64,000 bases of DNA, taken from the NCBI RefSeq assembly GCF_042680125.1, contig NZ_JBHTNY010000034.1; one strand, 5' to 3'. The translations under genes were made by a program, and so were the position numbers. The notes below the pieces were generated by a model. The model searched no databases and was not told the origin of the DNA. It saw only the letters and a program-made list of their open reading frames with translations. This DNA is from Robinsoniella peoriensis. GTDB lineage: Bacteria > Bacillota > Clostridia > Lachnospirales > Lachnospiraceae. Shown here piece after piece: positions 24,925 through 35,203 of this stretch (positions are counted from its first letter, which is position 1; every line of letters starts with the position of its first letter).

Positions 24925-27003
24925 TTATAGCGCATCTTTTGTTTCAATCATCAAAATCACGGTTCCCACTTCCTGCATACAATCAATCTGATACATATAT
25001 CCCTGGTGATCCAGCTGGTTTGTTTGATCTTTTCCATTGACTAATACCCTGCATATATTCTTTTCGGAATAAAATGCTGCCTTTCCGCCCTGTCTCAAAA
25101 CTGCCATTGTCATATGGGTGTCGTGTTTTACCTCCATTATGGAATGAAAACTAATATATTTATCAAGCAGGCCAAAGAAAATGATATCCTCCTGATAAGG
25201 CAGAATCAAAAAAAATGCAGTCCCTTCTGACTCCACAGTTATTTCTAACTTCTCTTCTCTGTCCATAACCATCGTTTCTTGTCTGAAGTAATCATATACC
25301 AGGAACTGATCTCCTTTCAGATCATAAATATCTGCCGGAGAAATGGTGCTTTTCTGGCATCCCGGGCTGATATTAAATGCTGCAATCACCCCCGCCTTAC
25401 GATTTTCTCCGCATCCTCCGACATTGGTAAGTTTACACAACCCCTCTTTTTGCGGGTCTGTAAAAATACAATCCGGAGATGGCTTGGCTCCCCGGTCCAT
25501 TTTCAATATTCTTCCATCCCGATAAACAAGTGGCCGCACTGCTTCGCCATCCGTTTCCCCAATCCGGTCGCTGAAATATACAGGGCCTCCGCTGATCGCT
25601 CTTAATAAACCATGCTTCCCGGCATCTTTATGTGAAGTCCAGAACATATCCCAATCCAGATAATATAATTCATCATGGTACAGAGCATTGTATGCATTTT
25701 GCAGAAGATGTTCTTTGAATCCATCCTCATGATCCGGGACAAAATCATCGCTGTTTCGTGAAATCGCAGATCCCTGGCGTCCTAAGATATTCTCCATAGC
25801 CATACCCATACAATTAATAAGTCTGCCTCCCATATAAGCAGCGGCAGCACCTTCCAGTGCCATATGAGTTTGTGCTGCAGCCAATGGAACAGGCCAGTTA
25901 TTCTCATAATAATTTTTCACAGCACTTTGGCCGTCTACTTTTACAAAATCTATCCCGTCCCTGCGAAGCTGTTCATACCAGTCCCTGAAAAAGCCATATC
26001 CCCGCTCCGCTTCCGGATAAGGCAGCAGCTTTCCATTGGTGGTAGAAAACAGATTATCCTTTTCTTCCTCAGCCAGAGGGCTGCCCGGCTCAATGCCGCC
26101 CCAGTAACCGCCAAAAGCATGCCAGACCCCAAACCATTTAATATCAGTATTACGTTTAATCTCAGCCGTCATTTCTAAAAATCCCCGGGGGAATTTTTCT
26201 GTCTCCGGAGCCATACTGTAGAGCCGCTGGTCATGCACCGACAACCATCCGTCATCCATAAGCATCCATCTTACCGGAACATTTTTTTCTTTTAACTCTT
26301 TTGCCTTTTCCTGCACTTTTTCTTCTGTAATATCGGTGTAAAAAGCATCCCAGCTGCACCACCCTAGATACTGGAACATATCCGGATAATTCTTTTTTTC
26401 TTTTCCTGGTATTCCTTTTAATTTAACTGCTTCATCAAATGCGCTATTTACCGCAGAATACAGCTCTTTTCCCGTTGTCATCAAAAATACGGGTTCATAC
26501 AGCTGATTCATTCCGGCCATATAGGAGGTCATCGTCAGTGAAAGAATGCCCTTCTTTTCTCCCTTTGCGTAAGCTTTGAATTGATTTCCGGATAAAGGGA
26601 GAAGATAACCTGCTCCGTCATCATATTCCATAAAAACGGATTGTGTTCTGTCCGGGATTTTTCCAAGATCATCTGTAAATTCCGGTCTGGTCCACCAATC
26701 ACGATGCAGATACATGGCTGTAACCGCCCTGGGTTTTTGTGCTAATTCTATTTCCAATGTAACAGGCTCTATAAGCTCCAGATTATCATTTTCCCGAAAC
26801 GGCTGATTCCCTAATTTCAGGCTCAGAAAACCCGCTAAGATTTCTCCGTGTTTTCTGATAGTTATTTCTGCCCTTCCCTTATCTTCTTCAAATAAATAGA
26901 TCTGTTCTCCATCCCGCTCGCTCGTACCGGAACACTCCCACACATGTTCCCCAGATTTCTGACATCTGATTTTTAAAAGTATCTTTATTATGTCCTGTTT
27001 CAT
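24925..27003 (-). CDS. Raffinose-synthase/Sip1-like GH36 enzyme
   Basis: A 692-residue protein of the raffinose synthase/seed imbibition branch of GH36 (clan GH-D). Marks: LGWCSWDAFYTDIT (about 213), WMLMDDGWLS, WFGVWHAFGGYWGGIEPGS, nucleophile Asp357 in DFVKVDGQSAV, and NSDDFVPDHED for the acid/base. It is quite unlike the GH36 alpha-galactosidase at 50119-52311. The start ATG overlaps the upstream stop (ATGA at 27000-27003), so translation is coupled to the GH2 gene. Bacterial members are probably alpha-galactosidases or transglycosylases of unknown preference. Confidence 0.87.
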   Translation of the reverse strand: MKQDIIKILLKIRCQKSGEHVWECSGTSERDGEQIYLFEEDKGRAEITIRKHGEILAGFLSLKLGNQPFRENDNLELIEPVTLEIELAQKPRAVTAMYLHRDWWTRPEFTDDLGKIPDRTQSVFMEYDDGAGYLLPLSGNQFKAYAKGEKKGILSLTMTSYMAGMNQLYEPVFLMTTGKELYSAVNSAFDEAVKLKGIPGKEKKNYPDMFQYLGWCSWDAFYTDITEEKVQEKAKELKEKNVPVRWMLMDDGWLSVHDQRLYSMAPETEKFPRGFLEMTAEIKRNTDIKWFGVWHAFGGYWGGIEPGSPLAEEEKDNLFSTTNGKLLPYPEAERGYGFFRDWYEQLRRDGIDFVKVDGQSAVKNYYENNWPVPLAAAQTHMALEGAAAAYMGGRLINCMGMAMENILGRQGSAISRNSDDFVPDHEDGFKEHLLQNAYNALYHDELYYLDWDMFWTSHKDAGKHGLLRAISGGPVYFSDRIGETDGEAVRPLVYRDGRILKMDRGAKPSPDCIFTDPQKEGLCKLTNVGGCGENRKAGVIAAFNISPGCQKSTISPADIYDLKGDQFLVYDYFRQETMVMDREEKLEITVESEGTAFFLILPYQEDIIFFGLLDKYISFHSIMEVKHDTHMTMAVLRQGGKAAFYSEKNICRVLVNGKDQTNQLDHQGYMYQIDCMQEVGTVILMIETKDAL

Positions 27004-29702
27004 TTTCCACACCTTTCCAACACGCTCTGCAGCACCGTCACTCTTATATCCCAGTTCTTTCCGCCATCCGGATCCTTCAGGTTTTCCACCTCCAAAAAGG
27101 TTCCGGCAAATTTGGGAATCAATAAATACTGCATTTTTATTTCTTCCCCCGGAAACAGCAGAACATAATTATCTGTTCCTAAAAGGTAATAGTCATCTCT
27201 TACCAATTCAATTCCAACCTCTGCTGCTGCTTCTTTTCCGGTGTTTTTTAATACGAGTGTTTTTTCCAATCTGCCATTTCGAAGCTTTTTCGTTTCAGAA
27301 TGCCGGACTTCCACTTTTCCCGCACCTCCCCGAAGAGGCTTTAATATCTCTTTCTCCAGGCTGCTAAATGTATAAGTGTTTTCTGATAAGAACCTGCTGC
27401 CGTTTCTCAGCCTGACGGTTACAAAGAAGATACCCTGATCTTTCGGTGCATGAAAAACTGCTTTCCCTAAGACAGAAGAACCGTTTTTCAGAATATTTCC
27501 GGTCAAAGCGAACCTTGAAATCAATTCACCGGAGATTACCCGTACCAGCACTTCTGCCTCGGCCAGAAATCCTTCGTCGGAATTGGACACCACGATATCT
27601 TCTTTGATTTCTTCGTTAGGAGCATAGTTTAATTTCCGATACGTCATAGAAATATGTTGTCTCTCATATGCCCGTTTAACCTGATAATACGCCGATTTCG
27701 TTTCCCCGTAATAGTCAATCAGATTTGTGCATGAGGCATTGGGCCAAGGCTCATTTAACTGCCAGATAATCGTACCGCTGTTTTGAAACGCACGCCTTCT
27801 GTCCGCTTCAATCATAAAGCGAAGTCCTTCAGACTGCATAAACTGGCTGCATTTCGTAAACAGCATCAGGTTCTCCTTTGTTTTTGCTATCTCTCCGAAC
27901 ATCTCCACATCACGCAGATAAGTTCCCCACCACTCACCGTGGTGCTGCCAGTTCAGATCCCCGGACATAAGCGTGGGTTTCCCAGACTCTTCGGGCAGGA
28001 ACTTTTCCAGGCTTTTCACGCTGCTGGTACCATCCATGCCGAATTCACTGTGAAACAAATTATCAGACTGTCCGTATAACTCATAGTGTTCCGGATTTCC
28101 TTCATATCTCCAGTTTCCATGTACGTCATGGCTGACGCCTTTTTCTCTGGTTATAAATTCCCGGGGTCCGGACGCAGACGTGGGCAGAAACAGACGGGTA
28201 CCGTCATAAGTATCTACAATGGATTTTAACAGCGCTATATTTTTATTAGCAGCAGAAACTGGTCTGTCTGCCTCTTCCATCAGCTCATTTCCGCCGCTGT
28301 ATACCATAAGTGCGGTATGATTGCGTTTCTCCAGTACCGCAGCTTTTGCATTTGCTTCCAACAGCTGCAAAAAAGCTGCTTCCTCGCAGGGCTTATTGTC
28401 AATCCCGGAACTGGACTGGATAAATTCCTGCCAGATCAGAATGCCGTTTTTGTCACAGAGATCGTAGAATATTTCCTTTTCTATCAGACCTCCTCCCCAC
28501 ACACGAACCATATTTATTCCCGCATTTACCATGGCTGTAATCAAATACGCGTATTGCTCTCTGGTTACATTGCCGTAAATATGATCCAGGGGGGTAATAT
28601 TGACGCCTTTCACAAATGTTTTCTTACCGTTCACAACAAATGTATAGGGCAATGCACCGGCATGTTCTCTTTCATTATGTGCATATGTAAAGGAGCGGAT
28701 TCCCACGTGTTTTGTACAGGTATATAATTGGTTTTCACCCTCATGGACACTGCATGTAACCGGATAAAGGGGCTGTTCTCCCTCACCGTTAGGATACCAT
28801 AACTGAGGGTTTATAACTACAATTGCCTTATCAAAACTTCCATCTGCATTCAGACTGACTTCTTCCATTCTTAACGGCGGATCTTCCTCCATCACTTCCG
28901 TCAAACCATCTGCAGACACACTATCCTCATCCAGCATTTCATGTTCCCGTATCCATCTTACATCACTGCTGCTTTTATCTCCTGGCGATCCTATACAGAC
29001 TTTCACAGAGAGCCTCTGTGCTTCTTCTCTATTCCTACTGGTACAAACTTTTCCCGATACCCGGATCATTCCCAGATCATCTTCCATATCGGTACGGATA
29101 AACAAATCCTCTATTTGCGCTTCTTCCACAATATCCAGAACCACATCCTGCCAGAAACCGATATTAACCAGATGTGTGGAAAAATCCCATTTATAATTAA
29201 ACCTGCTTTTCTGGGTGGATGTGGCTGAGGTATATCCGATCTGGCCCATCTCAGAAGGTATTCCTTTGAATATTACTACCAGTTTATTATGTTCCTTTAT
29301 TTTGCCCGTAAGATCAATGCGCTTGTGTTCATACATTCCTTTGTGGGTACCCAGCAGTTCATCATTGAAATAGATCATTGCTTCATAATCCATACCCTTA
29401 AACACCAGGAATACCCGTTCTGAAGTAAGGTCTTCACAGCCAGACTGTCCGTCAAAATCCGTGCGGTACATCCACCAGCGGTTCTCCACCCACTCACAGT
29501 TCAGGCTGTTTCTCGCATAGTAAGGGTTCTGAATATATCCTGCTTTCCACAAGTCATAATGTACACCTCCCGGAACTTTTGCATCTATCCATGGTGTAAC
29601 ACCATGCAGCGTCTGACCGGTTTCCATGCTTTTTTCTTTGATCGGCACATATGGCCAATACCCTTTTACCTGCCAGTTAAGATTTGATAATGAAATCTCC
29701 AT
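27000..29702 (-). CDS. GH2 beta-mannosidase
   Basis: A 900-residue cytoplasmic glycosidase: sugar-binding N-domain (DAKVPGGVHYDLWKAGYIQNPYY), immunoglobulin-like domain, TIM barrel from about 350, acid/base Glu473 in SGGNELMEE and nucleophile Glu553 in FHSEFGMDG. The architecture and the WxGGNE motif identify beta-mannosidase rather than beta-galactosidase within GH2. In this operon it would remove beta-linked mannose, for example the core mannose of N-glycans or mannan fragments, complementing the two alpha-mannosidases. Confidence 0.9.
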   Translation of the reverse strand: MEISLSNLNWQVKGYWPYVPIKEKSMETGQTLHGVTPWIDAKVPGGVHYDLWKAGYIQNPYYARNSLNCEWVENRWWMYRTDFDGQSGCEDLTSERVFLVFKGMDYEAMIYFNDELLGTHKGMYEHKRIDLTGKIKEHNKLVVIFKGIPSEMGQIGYTSATSTQKSRFNYKWDFSTHLVNIGFWQDVVLDIVEEAQIEDLFIRTDMEDDLGMIRVSGKVCTSRNREEAQRLSVKVCIGSPGDKSSSDVRWIREHEMLDEDSVSADGLTEVMEEDPPLRMEEVSLNADGSFDKAIVVINPQLWYPNGEGEQPLYPVTCSVHEGENQLYTCTKHVGIRSFTYAHNEREHAGALPYTFVVNGKKTFVKGVNITPLDHIYGNVTREQYAYLITAMVNAGINMVRVWGGGLIEKEIFYDLCDKNGILIWQEFIQSSSGIDNKPCEEAAFLQLLEANAKAAVLEKRNHTALMVYSGGNELMEEADRPVSAANKNIALLKSIVDTYDGTRLFLPTSASGPREFITREKGVSHDVHGNWRYEGNPEHYELYGQSDNLFHSEFGMDGTSSVKSLEKFLPEESGKPTLMSGDLNWQHHGEWWGTYLRDVEMFGEIAKTKENLMLFTKCSQFMQSEGLRFMIEADRRRAFQNSGTIIWQLNEPWPNASCTNLIDYYGETKSAYYQVKRAYERQHISMTYRKLNYAPNEEIKEDIVVSNSDEGFLAEAEVLVRVISGELISRFALTGNILKNGSSVLGKAVFHAPKDQGIFFVTVRLRNGSRFLSENTYTFSSLEKEILKPLRGGAGKVEVRHSETKKLRNGRLEKTLVLKNTGKEAAAEVGIELVRDDYYLLGTDNYVLLFPGEEIKMQYLLIPKFAGTFLEVENLKDPDGGKNWDIRVTVLQSVLERCGK

Positions 29703-29715
29703 CTGACTCCTCCTC

Positions 29716-30858
29716 TTAATCCTCTATCGCGCACAAATATGCAGTATCCAGCATGGCAGCTATATTTGCAGGCGGAACATTTCCCATAATATTATGTACC
29801 TGATTAAATACGAATCCGCTTCCTCTGGCAAAGATCTCTATATTCTTTTTCACATGAGCAGATACTTCCTCCGGTGTTCCCTGCCACAGCACACTTTGTG
29901 TGTCACATCCTCCGCCCCAGAAACAAATGGAATCTCCATACGCCTCTTTTAAATGACCGGGCTCCATATGATCCGCAGAGATCTGAACCGGATTGACGAT
30001 ATCCACACCAGCTTCAATAATATCCGGCAGCAGTGCGTCAATAGATCCGCAGGAATGAAGGAAAATCTTAATATCGCTGTTTTCATGTACATGTCTGCAA
30101 AAAGCTTTCAGATACGGCAGGCAGCATTCCTCATAACTATCCGGTGAGCACATAGGTGCATTCTGCATTCCCAAATCACTGTTTACCTCAATCGCCTGAA
30201 TATATTTTCCAAACCTCTGATTCATACGGTCAAATTTCGCTATATTTTTACCCAATTGAGTTTTATTCTGGTACTTACAAGACTCCGGGTCTAATAACAT
30301 CTCGCAGGCAAACTCCAAACCATGGAAAAAAGCACCATATCCCATGACCATAGTAAACTTATCTGTTTCTTTATAAATTTCCTCTGCTCTCCTGCCAAAC
30401 AACTCCCATTTATCTTCTTCACTTGAAAATCCATAAAAATCCGGACAAATCCCATCAAAGAAATATCCACCCGCAGGCATATACATCTTTCCCTGCGGGG
30501 AATTCATGCGATATCCCCCGTCTGTCTGCTTAACCGGATTGAAATTATCAGGCACCAGAAACTCATACGCTCCCCGGGGATTCCATTTGCGTGTCTTCTC
30601 CCAGGGGGGATTTAGAAGCATGGTATCTATGTGAAATCTGTCCAAAATATCCTGATCAACCCTGGCAAGCCCTTGCCCGCAGTCAATCATCTCGATCTTA
30701 TCAGCAGACAGTCCAAGATATTTCCGAAGTTCATAGTAAGCATACGCTGAAATTCCGGTAGAAAAATGTACCCCCAGATCGATTGGCATCCGGTCAACCG
30801 GTTTGTGTTCAATTGCATTTGTCACTCTTTGGCGGCTGCTCATATATTCTTTCTTCAT
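29716..30858 (-). CDS. URO-D superfamily protein, MtaA/methyltransferase-like
   Basis: A 380-residue protein of the uroporphyrinogen decarboxylase superfamily (SRQRVTNAIEHKPVDRMPIDLG opening, DIVNPVQISADHM near the end). FLHSCGSIDALLPDIIEAG carries the H-x-C zinc-type motif typical of MtaA-like corrinoid-dependent methyltransferases rather than haem-pathway HemE. It is embedded in a glycosidase operon, 13 bp before the GH2 gene and 30 bp after GH38, with no corrinoid protein nearby. Similar proteins are found in sugar operons of Clostridia without known function. Confidence 0.8.
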   Translation of the reverse strand: MKKEYMSSRQRVTNAIEHKPVDRMPIDLGVHFSTGISAYAYYELRKYLGLSADKIEMIDCGQGLARVDQDILDRFHIDTMLLNPPWEKTRKWNPRGAYEFLVPDNFNPVKQTDGGYRMNSPQGKMYMPAGGYFFDGICPDFYGFSSEEDKWELFGRRAEEIYKETDKFTMVMGYGAFFHGLEFACEMLLDPESCKYQNKTQLGKNIAKFDRMNQRFGKYIQAIEVNSDLGMQNAPMCSPDSYEECCLPYLKAFCRHVHENSDIKIFLHSCGSIDALLPDIIEAGVDIVNPVQISADHMEPGHLKEAYGDSICFWGGGCDTQSVLWQGTPEEVSAHVKKNIEIFARGSGFVFNQVHNIMGNVPPANIAAMLDTAYLCAIED

Positions 30859-30888
30859 TTTATCGATTCCTCTTCTTTCTTCTGAGTA

Positions 30889-33800
30889 TCACAAAATATA
30901 AATCTTAAATGTTTTAATTTCAAAACACCCAATCTCAAATTCAATCTCATTTCCTCTCACTTTAAGTTCCTGCATCTCTTCCTCGCAGAGATTAGTTTCC
31001 ACCACCCGTTTCACTGGAATATTGAATTTCAGCCGGACACCTGTTTCTTTTGCATTTTTAAATTCATAAAGCCGGACTATATAAGCCTCTTCTGCTTCTG
31101 CCTTTTTAACCGTATCAATCACAATATGACCGCAGTCTGTCTCTAGCAATGAGAAAGAAGTCACGTTAGTTCCTTTCTCAGATACGGATTCACCTGCTTT
31201 TTCTTCATTTTTTGCTGCTCCAGAATATAACAGCGGCATATTAAGCATCATTGCTTCCTTTTGTACCTCACATTCAGTTACATAGCCGGCATGAGGATAC
31301 AGGGAATAGGTAAACTCATGAATTTTCCTGTCTGCTGTTTCATCCGGACGCACAGCAGATTTGATCAGGGAAAGTCCCAGGGTGTTCTGGTGGATATCAT
31401 AACCATATTTACAGTCATTCAGAATGGATACACCATAGTTACTTTCCGACAAATCAGCCCACCGGTGTCCGCATACCTCAAATTTTGCAAAATCCCATTC
31501 ATTATTCGTATGGGTTGGACGCTTAATATTTCCAAACTGTATCTCATACACCGCTTCTTCGCAATGCACATCCACAGGAAAATAAACCTTCAGGAGCACC
31601 TGTTCTTCTTTCCAGTCTGCTGTTGTCTTAAAATCAATTCTTCTGCTGTTGTGATATAAAATCATATCCTGGGTTATCACCGAACGGTTGAAAATCCAAA
31701 CATGCCGTAAGACACCTCTTATCTCACCCTGCTCCACCACTTCCGTCTTTACCAGTTGAAATGGTTCATATGGTTTTTCTTTGTAATATACATCGATATC
31801 CCATGCATCAAAACGCTGAGGCTTGTCCTCGTATGCCTGCAGCAGATTCATCGGAGTTTCGCAGCTGACCATGCGTCCGTTTTCCTTATCATACAAATAC
31901 GAAATTTCACCATTTTCATTTAATTCTATCTGGTAAAAGGCATTTTCCATAGATGTTTCCGTGACCCTGACACATGGTAAAGCAGGAGCCTCCATCTTTG
32001 GATTTGCAGAATATTTAATTATTTTATATCCATAAGCAGGAATATCCTTTATATATATCAGCAGACCTTCTTCTGTTTGCTGGCTTACAAGCTTTTCAGA
32101 TTCATATGAAAATTCTGTTGCCTGACTACCTGATACATCGTTGCGTAAGTTTGGGTGAATAGAGTGCCTGATATTTGCATCAGTGCAAAGCGCCGAATCG
32201 ACGGCGTAGCGGACTCTGCTGCCAGTTTCTGGTTCCTCATAGGGCAGGAACAATAAATCATCTCTTGAAAAACCGGTAGTATTATACACTACGATGGAAT
32301 CGGGGCTCACCTTGATCTCCGCCATAAGCGCTGTCTGTACCTGCCTGCTAAGCTCCCTGCCTTTTTGCGCTATTTCCAGATAATCCCTGGTGGTATCCTC
32401 ATACACCTGGCGAATCGATGAGCCGGGAAGTATATCATGGAACTGGTTTAACATAACCCGCTCCCAGATCACATCCAGCGCTTTCCGGGGATAGCAGTCT
32501 CCTCCGCTGAGAATATCTGACATACTATACAGGAATTCAATATTATGGAGCAGCACCTCGGACTGCCGGTTGAACTTTTTATTGGCAGCCTGCGAGGTAT
32601 AGGTACCCCGATGCAGTTCAAAGTATAGTTCCCCATCCCAGGTTCCCAGCCCGTTATGATCCACGTGGCTGTAAATGCGTTGGAAATAGTGCTCTGCCGA
32701 ATCCATCTCTACTCTTGGAATTCCGGGAATATTTTTCATAACACGGCTTTGCTCCAGCATTTCTCTTGTTGGTCCGCCGCCGCCATCCCCCCATCCAAAG
32801 GCAATTAAAAGCTCATCATTTTTATCCTTATCTTTATAGTTCTTCCATACCCCGGTCACTTCCTCCGGATCCATATGCCCGTTATATGTATAGAACCAGG
32901 AGCCGTCTTCCGGTGTTGTAATAAAATGCGTAAAGATACTGGTTCCGTCAATTCCTTTCCAGTTAAAAGTATCATACGGAAAATGATTGTACTGGTTCCA
33001 GCTGATCTTAGTCGTCATGAAATACTTCATTCCTGCTTTTTTCATAATCTGGGGCAGCGCACCGGAGTATCCAAAGACATCCGGCAGCCATACCAGATTC
33101 GTATCCTGTCCAAACTCTTCTTTTATAAAACGCTTTCCATAGACAAACTGCCGAACCAGTGATTCTCCGGAAGGAATATTGGTGTCTGGTTCAACCCACA
33201 TTCCCCCAGTGATTTCCCACTGACCTTCTGCAATTTTTTCTTTTACCATCGCATAAATTTCAGGATAGTCTTCCTTCAGGAACTTGTACAGCTGCGGAGA
33301 CGTATGCATAAACCGGTACTCAGGATATTGTTTCATGAGATTTAGTACAGTAGAAAATGTCCTGGATGCTTTTTCCCTGGTGGCGCAAAGCCTCCATAAC
33401 CAAGCCATGTCAATATGGGAATGTCCCACTCCATATACCGTAGGTTTTATTTCTTCCACCTTTGCATACCTTTCCAGCTGTTCAAGTACAAATGCCAGTG
33501 CTTCTCCAATGGACTTATAGTACCCTTCTGATTTATATTCCAGAAAATTCACTCTGGAAAATGTATCATTTAATACTTGGGTCAACTTTATTCTTCGCAA
33601 ATCATCCTCATCTAAAAGCTTCACACATCGCAGCAGCGTATCTATTACATAGTAAAAACGGTCTGTATGCATGTCCATCCTTACCAGCTGCGCAATCTTA
33701 AAGGTGCGCATCCTGGGAGGTACTAGAACGCCGCTCCATGCTTTCAATGCAATATGCAGGGTATCACTGTCCTGAAACACTTCTTTATCCAGAAAGGCTT

Positions 33801-34182
33801 CCTCATGCCAGATATCAATTCCCTGAACAGGCCTGCCATTGATATACAGCAAAACCTCCGCTGTAGATTCTCCCCCATCCCGGGGGCCAACCGACAGCTT
33901 AAGACACAGCTGGCTGTCCATAAAGGATTCCGGAACTTTCACACTGGTACGGAACCAGGCAACCTTGTCATATCCGCCCCAGGTATCCCATAAACGGAAA
34001 TCCTGCCAGCCGCTGTCATCATAATTAATATCACAGGCATCATTGATACGGTTATCCATATGATGCTCTATATATTTCCACTCGTCCAGTTCCACAACAT
34101 CACGGTATCTGGTGGGCCAGATATCTTCATCAATGTATTTGCGGATCTTCTCTAATATAAAATGCGGATCTTTTACTTTCAA
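30889..34182 (-). CDS. GH38 alpha-mannosidase (large form)
   Basis: A 1097-residue alpha-mannosidase. Zinc ligands His254 and Asp258 in GHSHIDMAWLWR, nucleophile Asp368 in LPDVFGYSG, and the C-terminal GH38 beta-domains are present; an extra N-terminal beta-domain (about 1-230) precedes the catalytic barrel. The start is TTG at 34182, 6 nt after AGGAGGT (34189-34195); the longer frame from 34236 overlaps the ROK gene. It would trim alpha-linked mannose from imported oligosaccharides, since no signal peptide is present. Confidence 0.92.
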   Translation of the reverse strand: MKVKDPHFILEKIRKYIDEDIWPTRYRDVVELDEWKYIEHHMDNRINDACDINYDDSGWQDFRLWDTWGGYDKVAWFRTSVKVPESFMDSQLCLKLSVGPRDGGESTAEVLLYINGRPVQGIDIWHEEAFLDKEVFQDSDTLHIALKAWSGVLVPPRMRTFKIAQLVRMDMHTDRFYYVIDTLLRCVKLLDEDDLRRIKLTQVLNDTFSRVNFLEYKSEGYYKSIGEALAFVLEQLERYAKVEEIKPTVYGVGHSHIDMAWLWRLCATREKASRTFSTVLNLMKQYPEYRFMHTSPQLYKFLKEDYPEIYAMVKEKIAEGQWEITGGMWVEPDTNIPSGESLVRQFVYGKRFIKEEFGQDTNLVWLPDVFGYSGALPQIMKKAGMKYFMTTKISWNQYNHFPYDTFNWKGIDGTSIFTHFITTPEDGSWFYTYNGHMDPEEVTGVWKNYKDKDKNDELLIAFGWGDGGGGPTREMLEQSRVMKNIPGIPRVEMDSAEHYFQRIYSHVDHNGLGTWDGELYFELHRGTYTSQAANKKFNRQSEVLLHNIEFLYSMSDILSGGDCYPRKALDVIWERVMLNQFHDILPGSSIRQVYEDTTRDYLEIAQKGRELSRQVQTALMAEIKVSPDSIVVYNTTGFSRDDLLFLPYEEPETGSRVRYAVDSALCTDANIRHSIHPNLRNDVSGSQATEFSYESEKLVSQQTEEGLLIYIKDIPAYGYKIIKYSANPKMEAPALPCVRVTETSMENAFYQIELNENGEISYLYDKENGRMVSCETPMNLLQAYEDKPQRFDAWDIDVYYKEKPYEPFQLVKTEVVEQGEIRGVLRHVWIFNRSVITQDMILYHNSRRIDFKTTADWKEEQVLLKVYFPVDVHCEEAVYEIQFGNIKRPTHTNNEWDFAKFEVCGHRWADLSESNYGVSILNDCKYGYDIHQNTLGLSLIKSAVRPDETADRKIHEFTYSLYPHAGYVTECEVQKEAMMLNMPLLYSGAAKNEEKAGESVSEKGTNVTSFSLLETDCGHIVIDTVKKAEAEEAYIVRLYEFKNAKETGVRLKFNIPVKRVVETNLCEEEMQELKVRGNEIEFEIGCFEIKTFKIYIL

Positions 34183-34216
34183 TCGAATACCTCCTGTTTT
34201 ATTGCGCTGTTCATAA

Positions 34217-35203
34217 TTAAATGAATGAATTGTCAAGCCTCAGCAGATTACCTGCTACAGATAACGCGGCATAATCCCCCAGTTGTTCTCCCAGCCCTGC
34301 CGGTACTACCTGACATACCTGCCGGTTCTGTAATAATGTTTCCCTGCGGATTACCTCCATCATCGGTTCTCTGAGGATATCTTCCTGCCGCAGATAAATA
34401 CTTCCGATTACAATTCTTTCCGGATTCAGAATATCAATCAGAACAGAAAGACCTTTTCCCAGATTTTCTCCCGCCTTTTTCAAAATATCAAGTGCCAGTT
34501 CATCTCCTTTGCCGGCTGCCGTACCGATGTCCGCTGTGGTAATCTCCTGCGGTATTTTCCCCGGGGGTAAAATCTGCGTCTGTCTGCCGTTCCTGATCCA
34601 CTCCTCAATATAGGGTACTGCAAACCTTGCAATTCCGCCTCCGCTGCAAAAACCCTCAAAGGACCCCTTCTTGCCGTATCCTTCCGGTCCGTCCTCTGAC
34701 AGGCGCACATGTCCAACCTCGCCTGCCATATCACAGGTTCCGCAGTATAACTTTCCATCCAGTATCAGCCCTGCTCCAAGACCGGTACCAAATGTCAGAA
34801 ATATCATATTCCTTGTGCCTCTTCCCGCTCCCCACAGCCATTCCGCCAGCCCGCATGCATTTGCATCGTTTTGTACCTGAACCGGAACGCCAAAACGTTT
34901 GGCAAACGGAGTAACAACGTCTATTTGATCCCAATTGGGCAGATTCGGAGGGCACATAATAATTCCTTTTTTAGAATCCAGTGGGCTTCCACAGCTGATC
35001 CCAATGGCTTTTAGATCTATCTCTTTCTGGGCATCTATCATAAAAGCAAGGGTATCTGCCATTTTCTGTACTGCCGCCTCAGGAGTATCAGGAGTAGGGA
35101 ATTTTTCTTTATAACAGATCTCTATCCCGTCTTTTTCCGTGGTTTTTCCAATACTAACCGCACACTTAGTACCGCCAATATCAATTCCTGCCAAATAACT
35201 CAT
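34217..35203 (-). CDS. ROK family sugar kinase
   Basis: A 328-residue kinase: phosphate-1 motif AGIDIGGTKCAVSIG at the start, QVQNDANACGLAEWLWGAG, and FGTGLGAGLILDGKLYCG. It phosphorylates a hexose, probably glucose, fructose, mannose or allose. The canonical zinc motif CxCGxxGCxE is replaced by GYGKKGSFEGFCSGG, so it lacks the usual zinc cysteines. Start ATG 35203 overlaps the SIS-gene stop (ATGA), indicating coupling with the isomerase. No helix-turn-helix, so it is an enzyme and not a ROK repressor. Confidence 0.88.
   Translation of the reverse strand: MSYLAGIDIGGTKCAVSIGKTTEKDGIEICYKEKFPTPDTPEAAVQKMADTLAFMIDAQKEIDLKAIGISCGSPLDSKKGIIMCPPNLPNWDQIDVVTPFAKRFGVPVQVQNDANACGLAEWLWGAGRGTRNMIFLTFGTGLGAGLILDGKLYCGTCDMAGEVGHVRLSEDGPEGYGKKGSFEGFCSGGGIARFAVPYIEEWIRNGRQTQILPPGKIPQEITTADIGTAAGKGDELALDILKKAGENLGKGLSVLIDILNPERIVIGSIYLRQEDILREPMMEVIRRETLLQNRQVCQVVPAGLGEQLGDYAALSVAGNLLRLDNSFI

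Noticed and set aside
29716..30858. Haem biosynthesis HemE
   Set aside because: The HxC motif and operon context fit MtaA-type methyltransferases and no other haem genes are present.
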